From NCBI RefSeq assembly GCF_965638725.1, contig NC_134975.1, forward strand, positions 3,050,179 through 3,114,178: 64,000 nucleotides of DNA, written 5' to 3'. The notes beneath the pieces were generated by a model. It saw only the letters and a list, made by a program, of their open reading frames with translations, ran no database searches and was not told the DNA's origin. This DNA is from Aptenodytes patagonicus. Its lineage: Eukaryota > Chordata > Aves > Sphenisciformes > Spheniscidae. Each line of letters begins with the position of its first letter. Position 1 is the first letter of the stretch. A program made the position numbers and the translations under genes. Positions 53,801 to 64,000 of this stretch are shown here, piece by piece.

Positions 53801-56800
53801 CTCTCAGTTCATCCCGAGGCTTTAGAGGGTCTCCTCAGCACGCTTTTATCTCTGGAGCGTAATTTGTACCCTTCCTGGGTTGTCAGAACATCTCCTCAGG
53901 TCATGCCTCTTCCTCAGAGCAGTCTTTTTGTCCTCTCCTCCATCTCACTTGCCTCCAATGGGTCAGTGTCTCCCTCGTGACATCTGTACTCTGTTCAAAT
54001 CCCCTCCTGAGTACCTTTGTGCCCTCAAGCCACCTTCTATTTCTCCGGCCACCTCAGCACCCCTCTATTTCTGTCACAATGCTTCCTGCAAGCGTCCTTG
54101 TGTTCCATGGCCATCCTTTAGTTCTGCAGCAGGATTTGTATCTTTCTTATTCAGAGATAACTTTTCCTCAGGCTTTCATTTTGCCCCAGAGCACTCTTAC
54201 CTTCCCTCCGCCATGTCAGATGCCTCCATTCAGTCCCCGGTCCCCTGAGGACATCTGTACTCTGTTCAAATCCCCTCCCGAGTACCTCATTGTGTCAGCA
54301 ATCCTTTGTTTGTCTCTATGACCACATTCCCCCCACTCCCCAGAGCCCTCTCATTTCTGTCACAACACCTCCCGAGACTGTCCTCGTGCCCCACGGCACC
54401 CTTTGAGCTCTGCAGCCCTCTTTGTGTCTCTCTTATTCAGACAGAACCCTTCCTCAGGCTTTCTCTGTGCCCCAGAGCTCTCTCACCTTATTCACTGCCA
54501 CCTAGGATGTCTCCATTCAGTCGCTCATTCCCTGAGGACATCTGTACATTGTTGGGGGGACACCTTCCTGAGTTTTGCATTGTGTCCCAGAGCCGCCTTC
54601 TGTCTCTCTTTCAGCACCCTTCTCCCATCATCATGCCTCCCGAGGCCGTCCTCCTGCCCCTCAGCCCTCTTTTGGCTCTGTAGCGCACTTTGCACCCTTC
54701 TTGCTCACTGAGAACCTTTCCTCATGCCACCTTTCATCTTCAGAACACTCACATTGTCCTCTATGCTATCTGTAGTCTGTTCAAATCCCCTCTGGACTTC
54801 ATCATGTCCTTGAGCCTTCTTTTGTCTGTCCTTCTCAAAACCCCTCTGCTACTGTCACGATGCCTCCTGAGGTCTTGGATGTTCTCTGCAGCACACTTTT
54901 AGTTCTGTAAGCCCCCTTTGGACTCATTTTGTTGCAATCACACCTCTCCTAAGATCTCCGTTCCCAAAAAAGAGCATTCTTTTTCTTCTCTATGCCATCT
55001 AGAATGCCTCCTGAGACCTTCCTTGTGCTCCACAGCATTTTGGTAGCACTTTGCCTCCCTTTCAATCTCTCTTATCCCTCCAAGCCTTTCATGACCCCTC
55101 TGTTCCCAGTCACCGTGCCTCCTGAGACCTTCTTTGTGTCCCACAGCCCATTTTAACTCTGTAGCGGACTTTGATCCTCTCTCGTTACCTCCGAACCCCG
55201 TCCTCGGGTTGGTTTGTGCCTCAGAGTGCTCTTATCATCCTGTCTGCCATCTAGGGTGCCTCCATTTAGTACCCAGCCTCCTGAGGACATCTGTACTCTG
55301 TTCAAATCCCCTCCAGACTCCCTCCTTGTGTCCCTGAGCCTTCTTTGGTCTCTCTGGCCCATTCAGGACCCCTCTAATGGTGCCGCGATGCCTATCAATG
55401 CCTTAGAGGTTGCCCTTAGGATGCTTTTAGCTTTGTAGCGGACCTTGCATCCCTCTCATTCCCTCAGAAGACTTCCTGTGCCCGTATCTGTGACAAGCCC
55501 AGTTATTTGGTCCTCTCTTCCCTCTAGCTGTGCCTCTATTCATTCCCTGGCCCTCTGATGACATGTTTACTCAGTTCACATTCCCTCTGGATTTAATTGT
55601 TCTGTCCCCCGTCCTTTTTCTGTGTCTCTGCCTCCCTCGGGACACTTTTTTCTCCCAGTCATGATGCCTCCTGAGACCTTCCTTGTGCTCCACATCCATC
55701 CTGTAGCACTTTGAGCTGCAAAGCACTCATTTGTTCCTCTACGCTACCTAGGATTCCTGTGTTCAGTCCCTGGCCACCTGAGACCATCTGTACTCTGCTC
55801 AGATGTTCACCCGAGTTCCTCCTTGTTGTCCTCAAGCCTTCTTTTTCCTGTCAGCCACCCTCAACACCCCTCTCCTCACAGTCACGATACCTCCTGAGAC
55901 CTTCCTCATTCTCCTTGTAGCATTTTATCGCCGTTTCAATCTTTCTTGTTCCGTCAGAGCCTCACATCTTTCTTTGCTATGCAGCGCTCCTTTATCTTTC
56001 TCTCTGCCATCGAGGGTGTCTCCGTTCGGTTCCTCTCTCACTCAGTCATCTGTAGTTTGCCTAGATGCCCTCTTGAGACTCCAAGGCCCTCACTGTGTCT
56101 CCAAGCCTTCTTTTCTTACCCTGCCCCCTCCTAATTCCTCTACTCTCTCTAACGATGCCTTTCAAGTCCTTTCTTGTACTCCACAGCACTCTTGTAGCTC
56201 CCTTTCGAATTTTTTTTTTTTGTGCTCTTCAGAGTGCTTTTATCTTACTCTTTGCCGTTTAGGATGCCTTCATTCAGCCCCCAGCCCCCTGACGACATCT
56301 GTAGTTTGTTGAAATCCCTTCAGAGTTCCTCATTGTTATCTCTGAGGCTTCTTTGGTCTCTCAGGTCCCCTCAGGACTCCTCCGCTCCCTTTGATGAGCT
56401 CTTGTGAGACATCCCCTATGCCCCAGAAGCCCCGTTCTAGCTCAGGAGGGCACTTTGCACCCCTCTTTTCCCCTCAGAACCCTTCCTGAGTCCGCATGTT
56501 ACCCCAGTCGGTCTTTCTGTCCTCTCACCCATTCGGTGCACCTCCATTCAGTCCCCTAAGGACATCTGTACTTTGTTCAATTCCCTTTTGAGCTCATTGC
56601 ATCCCCGAGACTTCTTTGGTCTCTCTGGCCCCTTTGGGACCTCTCTAATCCCTGTGACGATGACTCTTATTCTGTCAGAACCTTTTCCGAAGCCATCTTT
56701 CTGCTCCACAGCAGTCTGTTTTCTGTCTTATAGTATGTTTCTATCTGGTATCTGTTACCCAAAGATACCTATCGTCGGCTCAGATCTTCTCTTGAGTTTT

Positions 56801-56850
56801 TCAGAGAAGGCGATAGCCTTCATCTATTTTTATTGACACAGCTCCCGGGG
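53801..56850 (+). repeat. Satellite with ~260-bp monomers, block 2 (about 11-12 copies)
   Basis: The landmark GAGGACATCTGTACTCTGTT (with variants) recurs near 53978, 54248, 54535, 54768, 55284, 55556, 55782, 56043, 56291 and 56560, so the period is about 230-290 bp with one copy missing its landmark. Between landmarks each monomer has CCTTCTTTGGTCTCTCTGG-, CACGATGCCTCCTGAGACC- and CTCCACAGCA-type words in constant order. Monomers are strongly diverged. No protein is evident. Confidence 0.8.
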
Positions 56851-57170
56851 TGTTTTTTGTTGTGTTTTGCAATTCACTTTTGTTCTAGCTACTTAGGTGT
56901 TAATTAGGCTGCTTCATACAGCTTCTGATACATTTCTTGTACTTCCATGGGGTTTTTGTGTTTTCTGTCCTTTGGGACTCATCCAGTTCTGTTAAGGGAG
57001 TCAGTCGGAGAGGCCATCGAGGCGACTCTGAATCGTCGGTCACTTATAGTAAATAATTTACTTTGCAGCCAGAAAGATTTTTGAGAAGGGATTCTTACGG
57101 GATCTGGTTCTGCTTTGTCATTCAGTCCCATCCAGAAAGTAGCTCTGGTAGCAGTTAGGTAGCACGTGTG
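56851..57170 (+). repeat. 3' flank shared with the block at 47.9-48.1 kb
   Basis: The segment about 56960-57145 matches 47900-48085 (shared GTTAAGGGAGTCAG and TGCTTTGTCATTCAGTCC) in the same relative position after the satellite. The two satellite blocks are therefore duplicated loci and not chance similarity. Confidence 0.65.
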
Positions 57171-58439
57171 GTCTTGCTAGAAATGAAGTGTAACCCCATA
57201 GCATTTTGGTTTTTTTTTAATACGAACCTAAAGCATGTAATTTTTGATAATAATATTGTTATTGCATTTAACGAGCTACTTTCCTACATAGCTTAGTATG
57301 ACATCTATCTTTTTCTATCTATGCCCCCAAAAAATTAAGTTTAATACCTTACCCAGTCACATTGCTGATGTAATGGATGTAGTTGAAGTAAGAGAGCAGA
57401 TATTGTCATTTCCAGTAAGGGTTGCTTTCTCTGTTCAGCACTTTGTGCACGGTAAACTTAAGATAGATGAAAAAAACTCCCTACTGCTCCTCTGGCCGCC
57501 TTTATGCTTTTGGGTGGTTTGTCCCTCCCCTTTCCCAGGGGATTGTGGGAAGGGTGGTGGGTGGGTCCCGGGGTATATGAGCCACAGCCTCTGGTCAGGG
57601 AGCTCATTCTGCTCCTGGGCTTCTCTGGTGTCAGTGTTTTGCTGTTCCTTCAGTCAATTGCAGCTTTTGAGCTGGTTAAGGTATTTGGGCAGATGTGTTT
57701 TGATATTTAGAAAAACAGAGGTGTCTGAGGTAAGAGCTTTGGGACCAGCCAGGGTTAAGCAGCATATATAGTGGAAAGTACACTCATATACAGGGGTCTT
57801 TTTTTTCCAGGTTAGTAATTTTGTATTGAGTGTTCGGCAGTAGCAAGATGGCTTAATACTATGCATTTTTTCTTAATTCTAGGTGCATTGCCTTTTCCTG
57901 GAATTCCTGACTTTATTGAAGATAGAGCCTTGGTTTTTTACCAGTTTTGCTGTATACTGTGTAAGTTGCTGATATAATCTCTCTTAATAGGACCGATGGT
58001 GAGACTATCTAGCAGGGGTTAGGGTGAGCATCTTGTATGCATCTGTATATGGAGTTTTAGCATTACTTGAGAAAGCAGCAGGGATGTAAGGCGTAGTGTC
58101 TTTCAGGGTATGGGATGGCTCATGGCCTCTTCTGACTGCCCACAGAGTACCATGTTGTCCCTAGAACCTTTGCAGCTTGCAGCAGGCTCCTCATAGATTG
58201 TAAGGGCTTCCCTTATCTTGTGGGCCTGTAGCAGATCCCAGAGTCTGTGGGAAGACAGAAGATAGGAGGTGTCAGCAAAAGTAGGGCACGGCTCAGAAGA
58301 GCAGCTCCTGAGGAGTGGCCGATGCAGGGGGTTCAGGGGTTGCAAATACCGGGAAGGAGCTGTCAAGAAGGAGTGGGGTTCCTTCCCTGACACTCCAGGA
58401 GAAGAGAAGGGGTTTCAAAACTTCTGGGACTGGGGGATG
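57171..58439. other. Unassigned sequence between the satellite and the 4-kb array
   Basis: No gene recognised. A possible core promoter lies at about 57520-57610, where GGGTGGTGGGTGGGT precedes GGGTATATGAG; its layout resembles an LTR promoter, but no element ends were found. The left arm of the following array probably decays into this region near 58260-58340. Confidence 0.4.
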
Positions 58440-58530
58440 GTTGGTAAGAGGAGAGTTCATCAGCCTTCCTCAGATTGGTTGCAAATTATTATACGGCAAC
58501 TCAGTGAAGTGTTTCTCTCTGGTTTTGCAG

Positions 58531-58571
58531 GTTCTGTGCGGGCTGCCTCTGGAATTGGGTGATCATTTGAG
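58531..58571 (+). other. Repeated exon-like segment 'a' (also 60414-60454 and 62540-62580)
   Basis: Each copy is 41 nt, preceded by a T/C-rich tract and TTGCAG. The first two are followed by a GTGAGC donor; in the third the junction is mutated to ATGAG. One frame stays open in all three: VLCGLPLELGDHL, VLCRLPLELDEHL and VLCGLPLELAECL. Conservation of the frame across diverged copies is suggestive of past coding, but the length is too short to be sure. Confidence 0.4.
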
Positions 58572-58657
58572 GTGAGCTGGGTAGTAGAGAGGATGAGCAC
58601 GGGGCTGGTGATTTCTTGCAAGCACAATGGTAATCTTTGTGTCTTTTGGTATCCTAG

Positions 58658-58710
58658 GCGCCACATTGATGACAGCCGTAGCATCCAACTCCAGAATTAG
58701 CACGGAGCAG
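58658..58710 (+). other. Repeated exon-like segment 'b' (copies near 60543 and 62666)
   Basis: A TATCCTAG acceptor precedes a segment of about 53 nt and a GTGA donor at 58711. Continuing from segment 'a', the frame is open in subunit B (RCHKERWPWPTTLELAWRR) but has a stop in both A copies. The B donor is changed to GCGAG. Confidence 0.35.
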
Positions 58711-58853
58711 GTGAACAGAACACCACGGTGCATCTGAGGTGGGGAGTGTGGCAGGAAAGGTCTGTGACCTATGTGATGCTGACTGATGGCAGTGTTGTGT
58801 GTGGATTGGTTTGTATGTGGGTGTTTTGGGGGTTTTTCTTGTGTCTTTTGCAG

Positions 58854-58892
58854 ATGATGAAGAGCTACCTGGCGACTGCAGGATTAGTCTAG
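58854..58892 (+). other. Repeated exon-like segment 'c' (also near 60706 and 62862)
   Basis: CTTTTGCAG precedes ATGATGAAGAGC (A) or ATGGTGAAGAAG (B). In A the frame reads MMKSYLATAGLV then stop. In B it continues through ADVFFAKDGF and stops at about 60795. It resembles a terminal exon. Confidence 0.35.
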
Positions 58893-59465
58893 TGGGCTGA
58901 TTGTGGTTATTCTTGTCAAGCATGGGTTCAGACTCCTGGCCCTCTGAAAGCTAAGTTGAGGCACTGATGCTGGAGAGGGGTCAGGGGAGGGAGGGGACAA
59001 TGTTGGTAATTGCATGAAGGGGTTTTAAAGATAGTGTAGGGGAGAGGGCTGTCCAGGAAGAGTCCCTGTTGGGCAGGTAAAGGGAGCAGGTTACTCTTCA
59101 GCACGATGCTAGTGTGTGCCAGGCAGTGCAGTACCAGCCTGTGTCTGTTGTATAGTCTGTGTGGTCTGTGTTTTGTGTCTTAGACCTTCCTTGGATCTCT
59201 ATATGCTCTTTGTGCATAAGGAGCACAGCATGCACCTCGGGCACCATCCCTAGGGTCTCGAATGCCTGTACTCATTGGCATAGTGCCAATCGGGTGCTTC
59301 TCTTTTAGTGTTATAAGCTTAAAGCGTGGATCAGTCTTGCGTCTTGAAAGTTTCTAGACAGTTCTCTTTTGCAGCGTCATTCCCAGCTGCCTGAGCAGCT
59401 CTGCTCTCTAGCCATCCCTTTTCATGGACTGGGATTTCTTCCCTGCATCCTTATGTTCTTAGGTC

Positions 59466-59756
59466 TTGATGTCAGCTGTCTTGTGCCTATGCCTTCTCAG
59501 TTTTGAGAGTAACTTCTTGTCATGGGCCACGATGTTCTCTTTTACTGGGGTTGCCACAGAGTCTCCTCATGTCACCATCACGGTCCCGCAGGTGGTCCTG
59601 CCGGACAGCATCTTCCGTCCGGGTGTCATTCTTCTTGCCGAGAGTTTTCTCTCCTCTTTGAGACACGTTGTTTGTAGTGTCCTGCGTAGTGTCGGTCTGT
59701 GCGTGTGTGTGTCCGGCTTGGAGCTGCCCTGCCCAGGGGCGTGGAGTCAGGGGTAG
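59466..59756 (+). other. Conserved open frame duplicated at 63474-63764
   Basis: The 96-codon frame is identical in the two A copies because the DNA is identical. It has no recognisable domain. In subunit B the matching minus-strand frame (61300-61512) is open for 70 residues and ends in a basic stretch (KKLRSKARRRMRKKPGFKT then stop), whereas an indel breaks that frame in the A copies. Neither strand can be called coding. Confidence 0.25.
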
Positions 59757-60273
59757 GTGGAATAGCGATAGGAGTCTATGGTTAATATGTTGCTATGCCT
59801 AGACTGTTGAGGCAAAGGGTGTACAGTCCTCTCAGATCCGGCAGCCATCAGCAGGTTATGTGGACAGCTATTTCAGGAGTGTTGTAAGAAGGTGGGTCCA
59901 GTCCATGGTGTTCGGAGGCAAGATTTGACTGGTGGCTATATGAGAAGCTTATGTTTTGGGTTTTTTGTTTTATTTTGAAGGTGTGAGGCAATGTGGGATA
60001 TGGGCACCAGAGCTGACTTAGGCATGGTGAGCAATGACTAGTGGGCTGAAGTAGCAGTTATTTTTCAGATGTCATAGTGTTGGTGAAGTTATAAGCATCC
60101 CTTGTTGTTTGGGTTCTACAGGTGGTACCTGCACCTCAACATGGCAACCTGAAAACAGCAGAGGCAGGGCAGGCAACCGCCCAAGGTAAAGGATCGGGAG
60201 ATGGGAATCAGTGCGGGCAAGCTCTTGTTTTGGGCAGTATCTTGGCATGTGTTATTTGCATTGATTTTTGCAG

Positions 60274-60329
60274 GTGTTGCACATAGCATCAGAGGACTGG
60301 AACAGCACGCTGACAAGCGGTCTGAGAAG
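60274..60329 (+). other. Repeated exon-like segment 'd' (also 62398-62454)
   Basis: TTTTTGCAG precedes a segment of about 56 nt followed by a GTGAG donor in both copies. One frame is open in both: VLHIASEDWNSTLTSGLRR and VPHAGSEGRCRMLTSGLRR. It lies 85 bp before segment 'a' of the next subunit. Confidence 0.4.
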
Positions 60330-63300
60330 GTGAGGCGGTTGTCGGCAGGGTCAGCATCCGAGAGCTAAGTATCCTGCGGCAACTCGGTGAAGCTTTTCTC
60401 TCTTGGTTTTGCAGGTGCTGTGCAGGCTGCCTTTGGAATTGGATGAGCATTTGAGGTGAGCTGGGTAGTAGAGAGGAGGAGCACAGGTCCGGTGATATCT
60501 CGCAAGTGCAATGGTAATTTTTTGTGTCTCTTGGTATCTGAGGTGCCACAAGGAACGGTGGCCGTGGCCTACGACTCTGGAATTGGCTTGGAGAAGGCGA
60601 GCAGAACACCACAGCGCTTCCGAGGATGAAGGGTGTTGTGGAAGAGGTTGGTGTCTACTGTCATGATGCTTACTGCTGGTGTTGTGTTTTTTTTTTCTTT
60701 TGCAGATGGTGAAGAAGAACCTGGTGACTGCAGGAGAATGTCAGCTAGCTGATGTGTTTTTTGCCAAGGATGGATTCAGACCCCCGGCCCTCTGAAAGCT
60801 AAGTTGAGGGGACCGCCACTGGGGAGTGGGCCAAGGAGCCAAGGTTGGCAATTTGCAGGAGGGGGATTTAAAGTTACTATAGGGCAAAGGGCTGTCCGGG
60901 AACAGTCCCCTCTAGGCAGGCAAAGGGAGCAGGTTACTCTTTAGCATGATGCTAGCGTGGGCAGGGCAGTTCCAGCCTGTGTCTGTTGTTGTGTAGTTTG
61001 TGTGGTCTGTCTTCTGTGCCTTTAGACCTTCCTCGGGTCACAATGTGCTCCTGGCGCTCAAGGAGCATGGCAGGCGCCTCGGGCGCCATCCCTAGGGTCT
61101 CGAGTGCGTGTACTCATCGGCATAGTGCCAATTGGGCGCCGCTTTTCTTGCGTTACAAGCTTAAAGCGTGGATCGGTCTTGCGTCTCGGAAGTTTCTGGA
61201 CGGTCTCTTTTATGGCGTTGTTCCCAGCTGCGTGAGCAGCTCTGCTCTCTAGCCATCCATTTTTGCAGACTGGCACTTCTTCCCTGCATCCTTATGTTCT
61301 TAGGTCTTGAAGCCAGGCTTCTTGCGCATACGTCTCCTCGCTTTTGAGCGTAACTTCTTGTCACGGGCCGTGGCAAGTTCTCCTCTCTTTCTGGGGTTGC
61401 CACAGAGCCTCCTCACACCACCGTCACGGTCTTGTAGGTGGTCTTGCCGGACAGCATCTTCCGTCCGGGTGTCATTCTTCTTGCTGAGAGTTTTCTCTCC
61501 TCTTTGAGACACGTTGTTTGTAGTGTCCTGTGTAGTGTCGGTCTGTGTGTGTGTCTGGCTTGGAGCTGCCCTGCCCAGGGGCGTGGAGTCAGGGGTAGGT
61601 GGAATAGCGATAGGAGTCTATGGTTAATATGTTGCTATGCCTAGACTGTTGAGGCAAAGGGTGTACAGTCCTCTCAGATCCGGCAGCCATCAGCAGGCTG
61701 TGCAGACGGCTCTTTCAGGAGTGTTGTATGGGGATGAGCAGAGGCACGTGGGAGGGGCTGTTCAGGGCTAGCGAAGCAGATTGCAGCTCAAAAGTGTTAA
61801 GGCTTCTTTGTGTGGGGTTTAAAGGTTGTAGGTTTTCTTTTAATGGCAGGCTGTAGTTGGACTCTAGAGGGTATTCCTGAATGGGAGCAAGACCTTTGGA
61901 ATTGTTAAGCTATAGCTCTACATACCAGTGACTCATTCAATATTGTTTTTGCAGATGCAGTGCAATGAGCCGTGCACCTAAGGGCAACGTAGGAGAGCCG
62001 AGCACAGTGCTGTAAGAAGGTGGGTCGGCCCATGGTGTTCAGAGGCAAGATTTGACTGGTGGCTAGATGAGAAGCTTATGTTTTGGATTTTTTGTTTTAT
62101 TTTGAAGGTGTGAAGCAATATGGGATGTGGGCACCGGAGCTGACTTGCGCATGGTGAGCAATGACTAGTGGGCTGAAGTAGCAGTTATTTTTCAGGTGTC
62201 ACATTGTTGGTGAAGTTAGAAGCATCCCTTGTTCGGGTCTTACAGGTGGTGTGCAAGCCTCAGTGTGGTAACCTAAACTGATGGAGGTCGGGCGGCTGAG
62301 CCGTCAAGGTAAAGTAGTGCAAGATGGGGATCAGTGTGGGCAGGCTGTGGTTTTGGGCACTGTCTCACCATGTGCCTCTTTGCTTGGGTTTTTGCAGGTG
62401 CCACATGCAGGCTCAGAGGGGCGATGCCGCATGCTGACGAGTGGTCTGAGAAGGTGAGCAGGCTGTAGGCCAGGTTGGTGTCTATTAGCAAATTTATTAT
62501 ATGGCAACTCAGTGAAGTGTTTCTCTCTGGTATTGCAGGTTCTGTGCGGGCTGCCTCTTGAATTGGCTGAGTGTTTGAGATGAGCTGGGTAGGAGAGAGG
62601 AGGTGCACGGGGCTGGTGACTTCTTACAAGTGCAACAGTAACGTTGTGTCCCTTGGTATCCTAGGTGCCACAAGCGATGACAGCCGCAGCGTCTGACTCT
62701 GTAATTTGCACGGAGCAGGTGAGCAGAATGCCACGGTGTGTCTGAGGTGGGGAGTGTGGCAGGAAAGGTCTGTGACCTATGTGATGCTGACTGATGGCAG
62801 TGTTGTGTGTGGATTGGTTTGTATGTGGGTGTTTTGGGGGTTTTTCTTGTGTCTTTTGCAGATGATGAAGAGCTACCTGGCGACTGCAGGATTAGTCTAG
62901 TGGGCTGATTGTGGTTATTCTTGTCAAGCATGGGTTCAGACTCCTGGCCCTCTGAAAGCTAAGTTGAGGCACTGATGCTGGAGAGGGGTCAGGGGAGGGA
63001 GGGGACAATGTTGGTAATTGCATGAAGGGGTTTTAAAGATAGTGTAGGGGAGAGGGCTGTCCAGGAAGAGTCCCTGTTGGGCAGGTAAAGGGAGCAGGTT
63101 ACTCTTCAGCACGATGCTAGTGTGTGCCAGGCAGTGCAGTACCAGCCTGTGTCTGTTGTATAGTCTGTGTGGTCTGTGTTTTGTGTCTTAGACCTTCCTT
63201 GGATCTCTATATGCTCTTTGTGCATAAGGAGCACAGCATGCACCTCGGGCACCATCCCTAGGGTCTCGAATGCCTGTACTCATTGGCATAGTGCCAATCG

Positions 63301-64000
63301 GGTGCTTCTCTTTTAGTGTTATAAGCTTAAAGCGTGGATCAGTCTTGCGTCTTGAAAGTTTCTAGACAGTTCTCTTTTGCAGCGTCATTCCCAGCTGCCT
63401 GAGCAGCTCTGCTCTCTAGCCATCCCTTTTCATGGACTGGGATTTCTTCCCTGCATCCTTATGTTCTTAGGTCTTGATGTCAGCTGTCTTGTGCCTATGC
63501 CTTCTCAGTTTTGAGAGTAACTTCTTGTCATGGGCCACGATGTTCTCTTTTACTGGGGTTGCCACAGAGTCTCCTCATGTCACCATCACGGTCCCGCAGG
63601 TGGTCCTGCCGGACAGCATCTTCCGTCCGGGTGTCATTCTTCTTGCCGAGAGTTTTCTCTCCTCTTTGAGACACGTTGTTTGTAGTGTCCTGCGTAGTGT
63701 CGGTCTGTGCGTGTGTGTGTCCGGCTTGGAGCTGCCCTGCCCAGGGGCGTGGAGTCAGGGGTAGGTGGAATAGCGATAGGAGTCTATGGTTAATATGTTG
63801 CTATGCCTAGACTGTTGAGGCAAAGGGTGTACAGTCCTCTCAGATCCGGCAGCCATCAGCAGGTTATGTGGACAGCTATTTCAGGAGTGTTGTAAGAAGG
63901 TGGGTCCAGTCCATGGTGTTCGGAGGCAAGATTTGACTGGTGGCTATATGAGAAGCTTATGTTTTGGGTTTTTTGTTTTATTTTGAAGGTGTGAGGCAAT

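Larger units (their letters stand above)
58440..64000 (+). repeat. Higher-order tandem array (subunits ~1.9 and ~2.1 kb; overall period 4008 bp), continues past the window
   Basis: Subunit A (about 58440-60330), subunit B (about 60330-62480) and a second A (from about 62480) align in order. The positions 58735-59992 and 62743-64000 look identical by eye at an offset of 4008. B is about 10-15% diverged overall and carries an extra stretch of about 270 bp (61715-61995). Within B, the segment 61438-61710 is nearly identical to 59595-59865. Each subunit contains the same series of short splice-bounded segments (separate entries). The family is not recognised. Confidence 0.9.

Noticed and set aside
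58015-58035. Telomeric repeat (TTAGGG)
   Set aside because: Only a single TTAGGG occurs in this stretch; there is no array.
58851-58910. Box C/D snoRNA in the repeated segment 'c' (ATGATGA followed by CTGA)
   Set aside because: The distance between boxes is only about 45-50 nt, there is no terminal stem, and subunit B changes the box C to ATGGTGA. A splice-bounded exon is the better reading.

Overview
The window is nuclear DNA of a bird, most probably from a GC-rich microchromosome. Three lines of sequence evidence support this. There are intron-containing genes with canonical GT/AG junctions, CpG-island promoters and AATAAA/ATTAAA signals. There are CR1 retroposons, one ending in an ATTCT-type 3' repeat. 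There are two ERVL-type solo LTRs of a kind common in Neoaves. Nothing bacterial, phage or plasmid-like is present.

Left part (about 1-38 kb) is a conserved syntenic block, with all genes on the + strand. It holds the last coding exon of INHBC (activin beta-C), a complete two-exon INHBE (activin beta-E, 349 aa) and a complete GLI1 (11 coding exons, 1302 aa). This is the INHBC-INHBE-GLI1 order of human 12q13. Each gene ends in a recognisable poly(A) signal. INHBE and GLI1 start in or next to CpG islands. The INHBE-GLI1 interval of about 17 kb contains further CpG islands (15.6-16.1 and 17.0-17.8 kb), several TG/CA alternating tracts, a short CR1 fragment and a perfect 9-bp GLI consensus site. 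No further protein-coding gene is recognisable there.

Middle part (38-43.5 kb): after GLI1 come a degenerate repeat, a CpG island at 39.1-39.5 kb with no recognised gene, and a decayed but intron-containing copy of part of an ELAVL (Hu/ELAV, closest to ELAVL3) gene.

Right part (43.5-64 kb) is a mosaic of unrelated tandem repeats. In order these are: a pyrimidine-rich minisatellite split by two oppositely oriented solo LTRs; a satellite with monomers of about 260 bp, present in two separate blocks that share the same 3' flank; an AT-rich array whose unit of about 125 bp is an imperfect palindrome; a CpG island running into an 11-copy, 61-bp repeat with two ETS motifs (CCGGAAGT) per unit; a T-rich repeat of about 85 bp; and, from 58.4 kb to the end, a higher-order tandem array (subunits about 1.9 and 2.1 kb, overall period 4008 bp). 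Each subunit of the last array carries the same series of tiny exon-like segments. That array and the ETS array are the most interesting undescribed features.

The two activin genes encode secreted TGF-beta family ligands and GLI1 is the transcriptional effector of Hedgehog signalling. Their adjacency is conserved synteny and does not by itself indicate a shared pathway.
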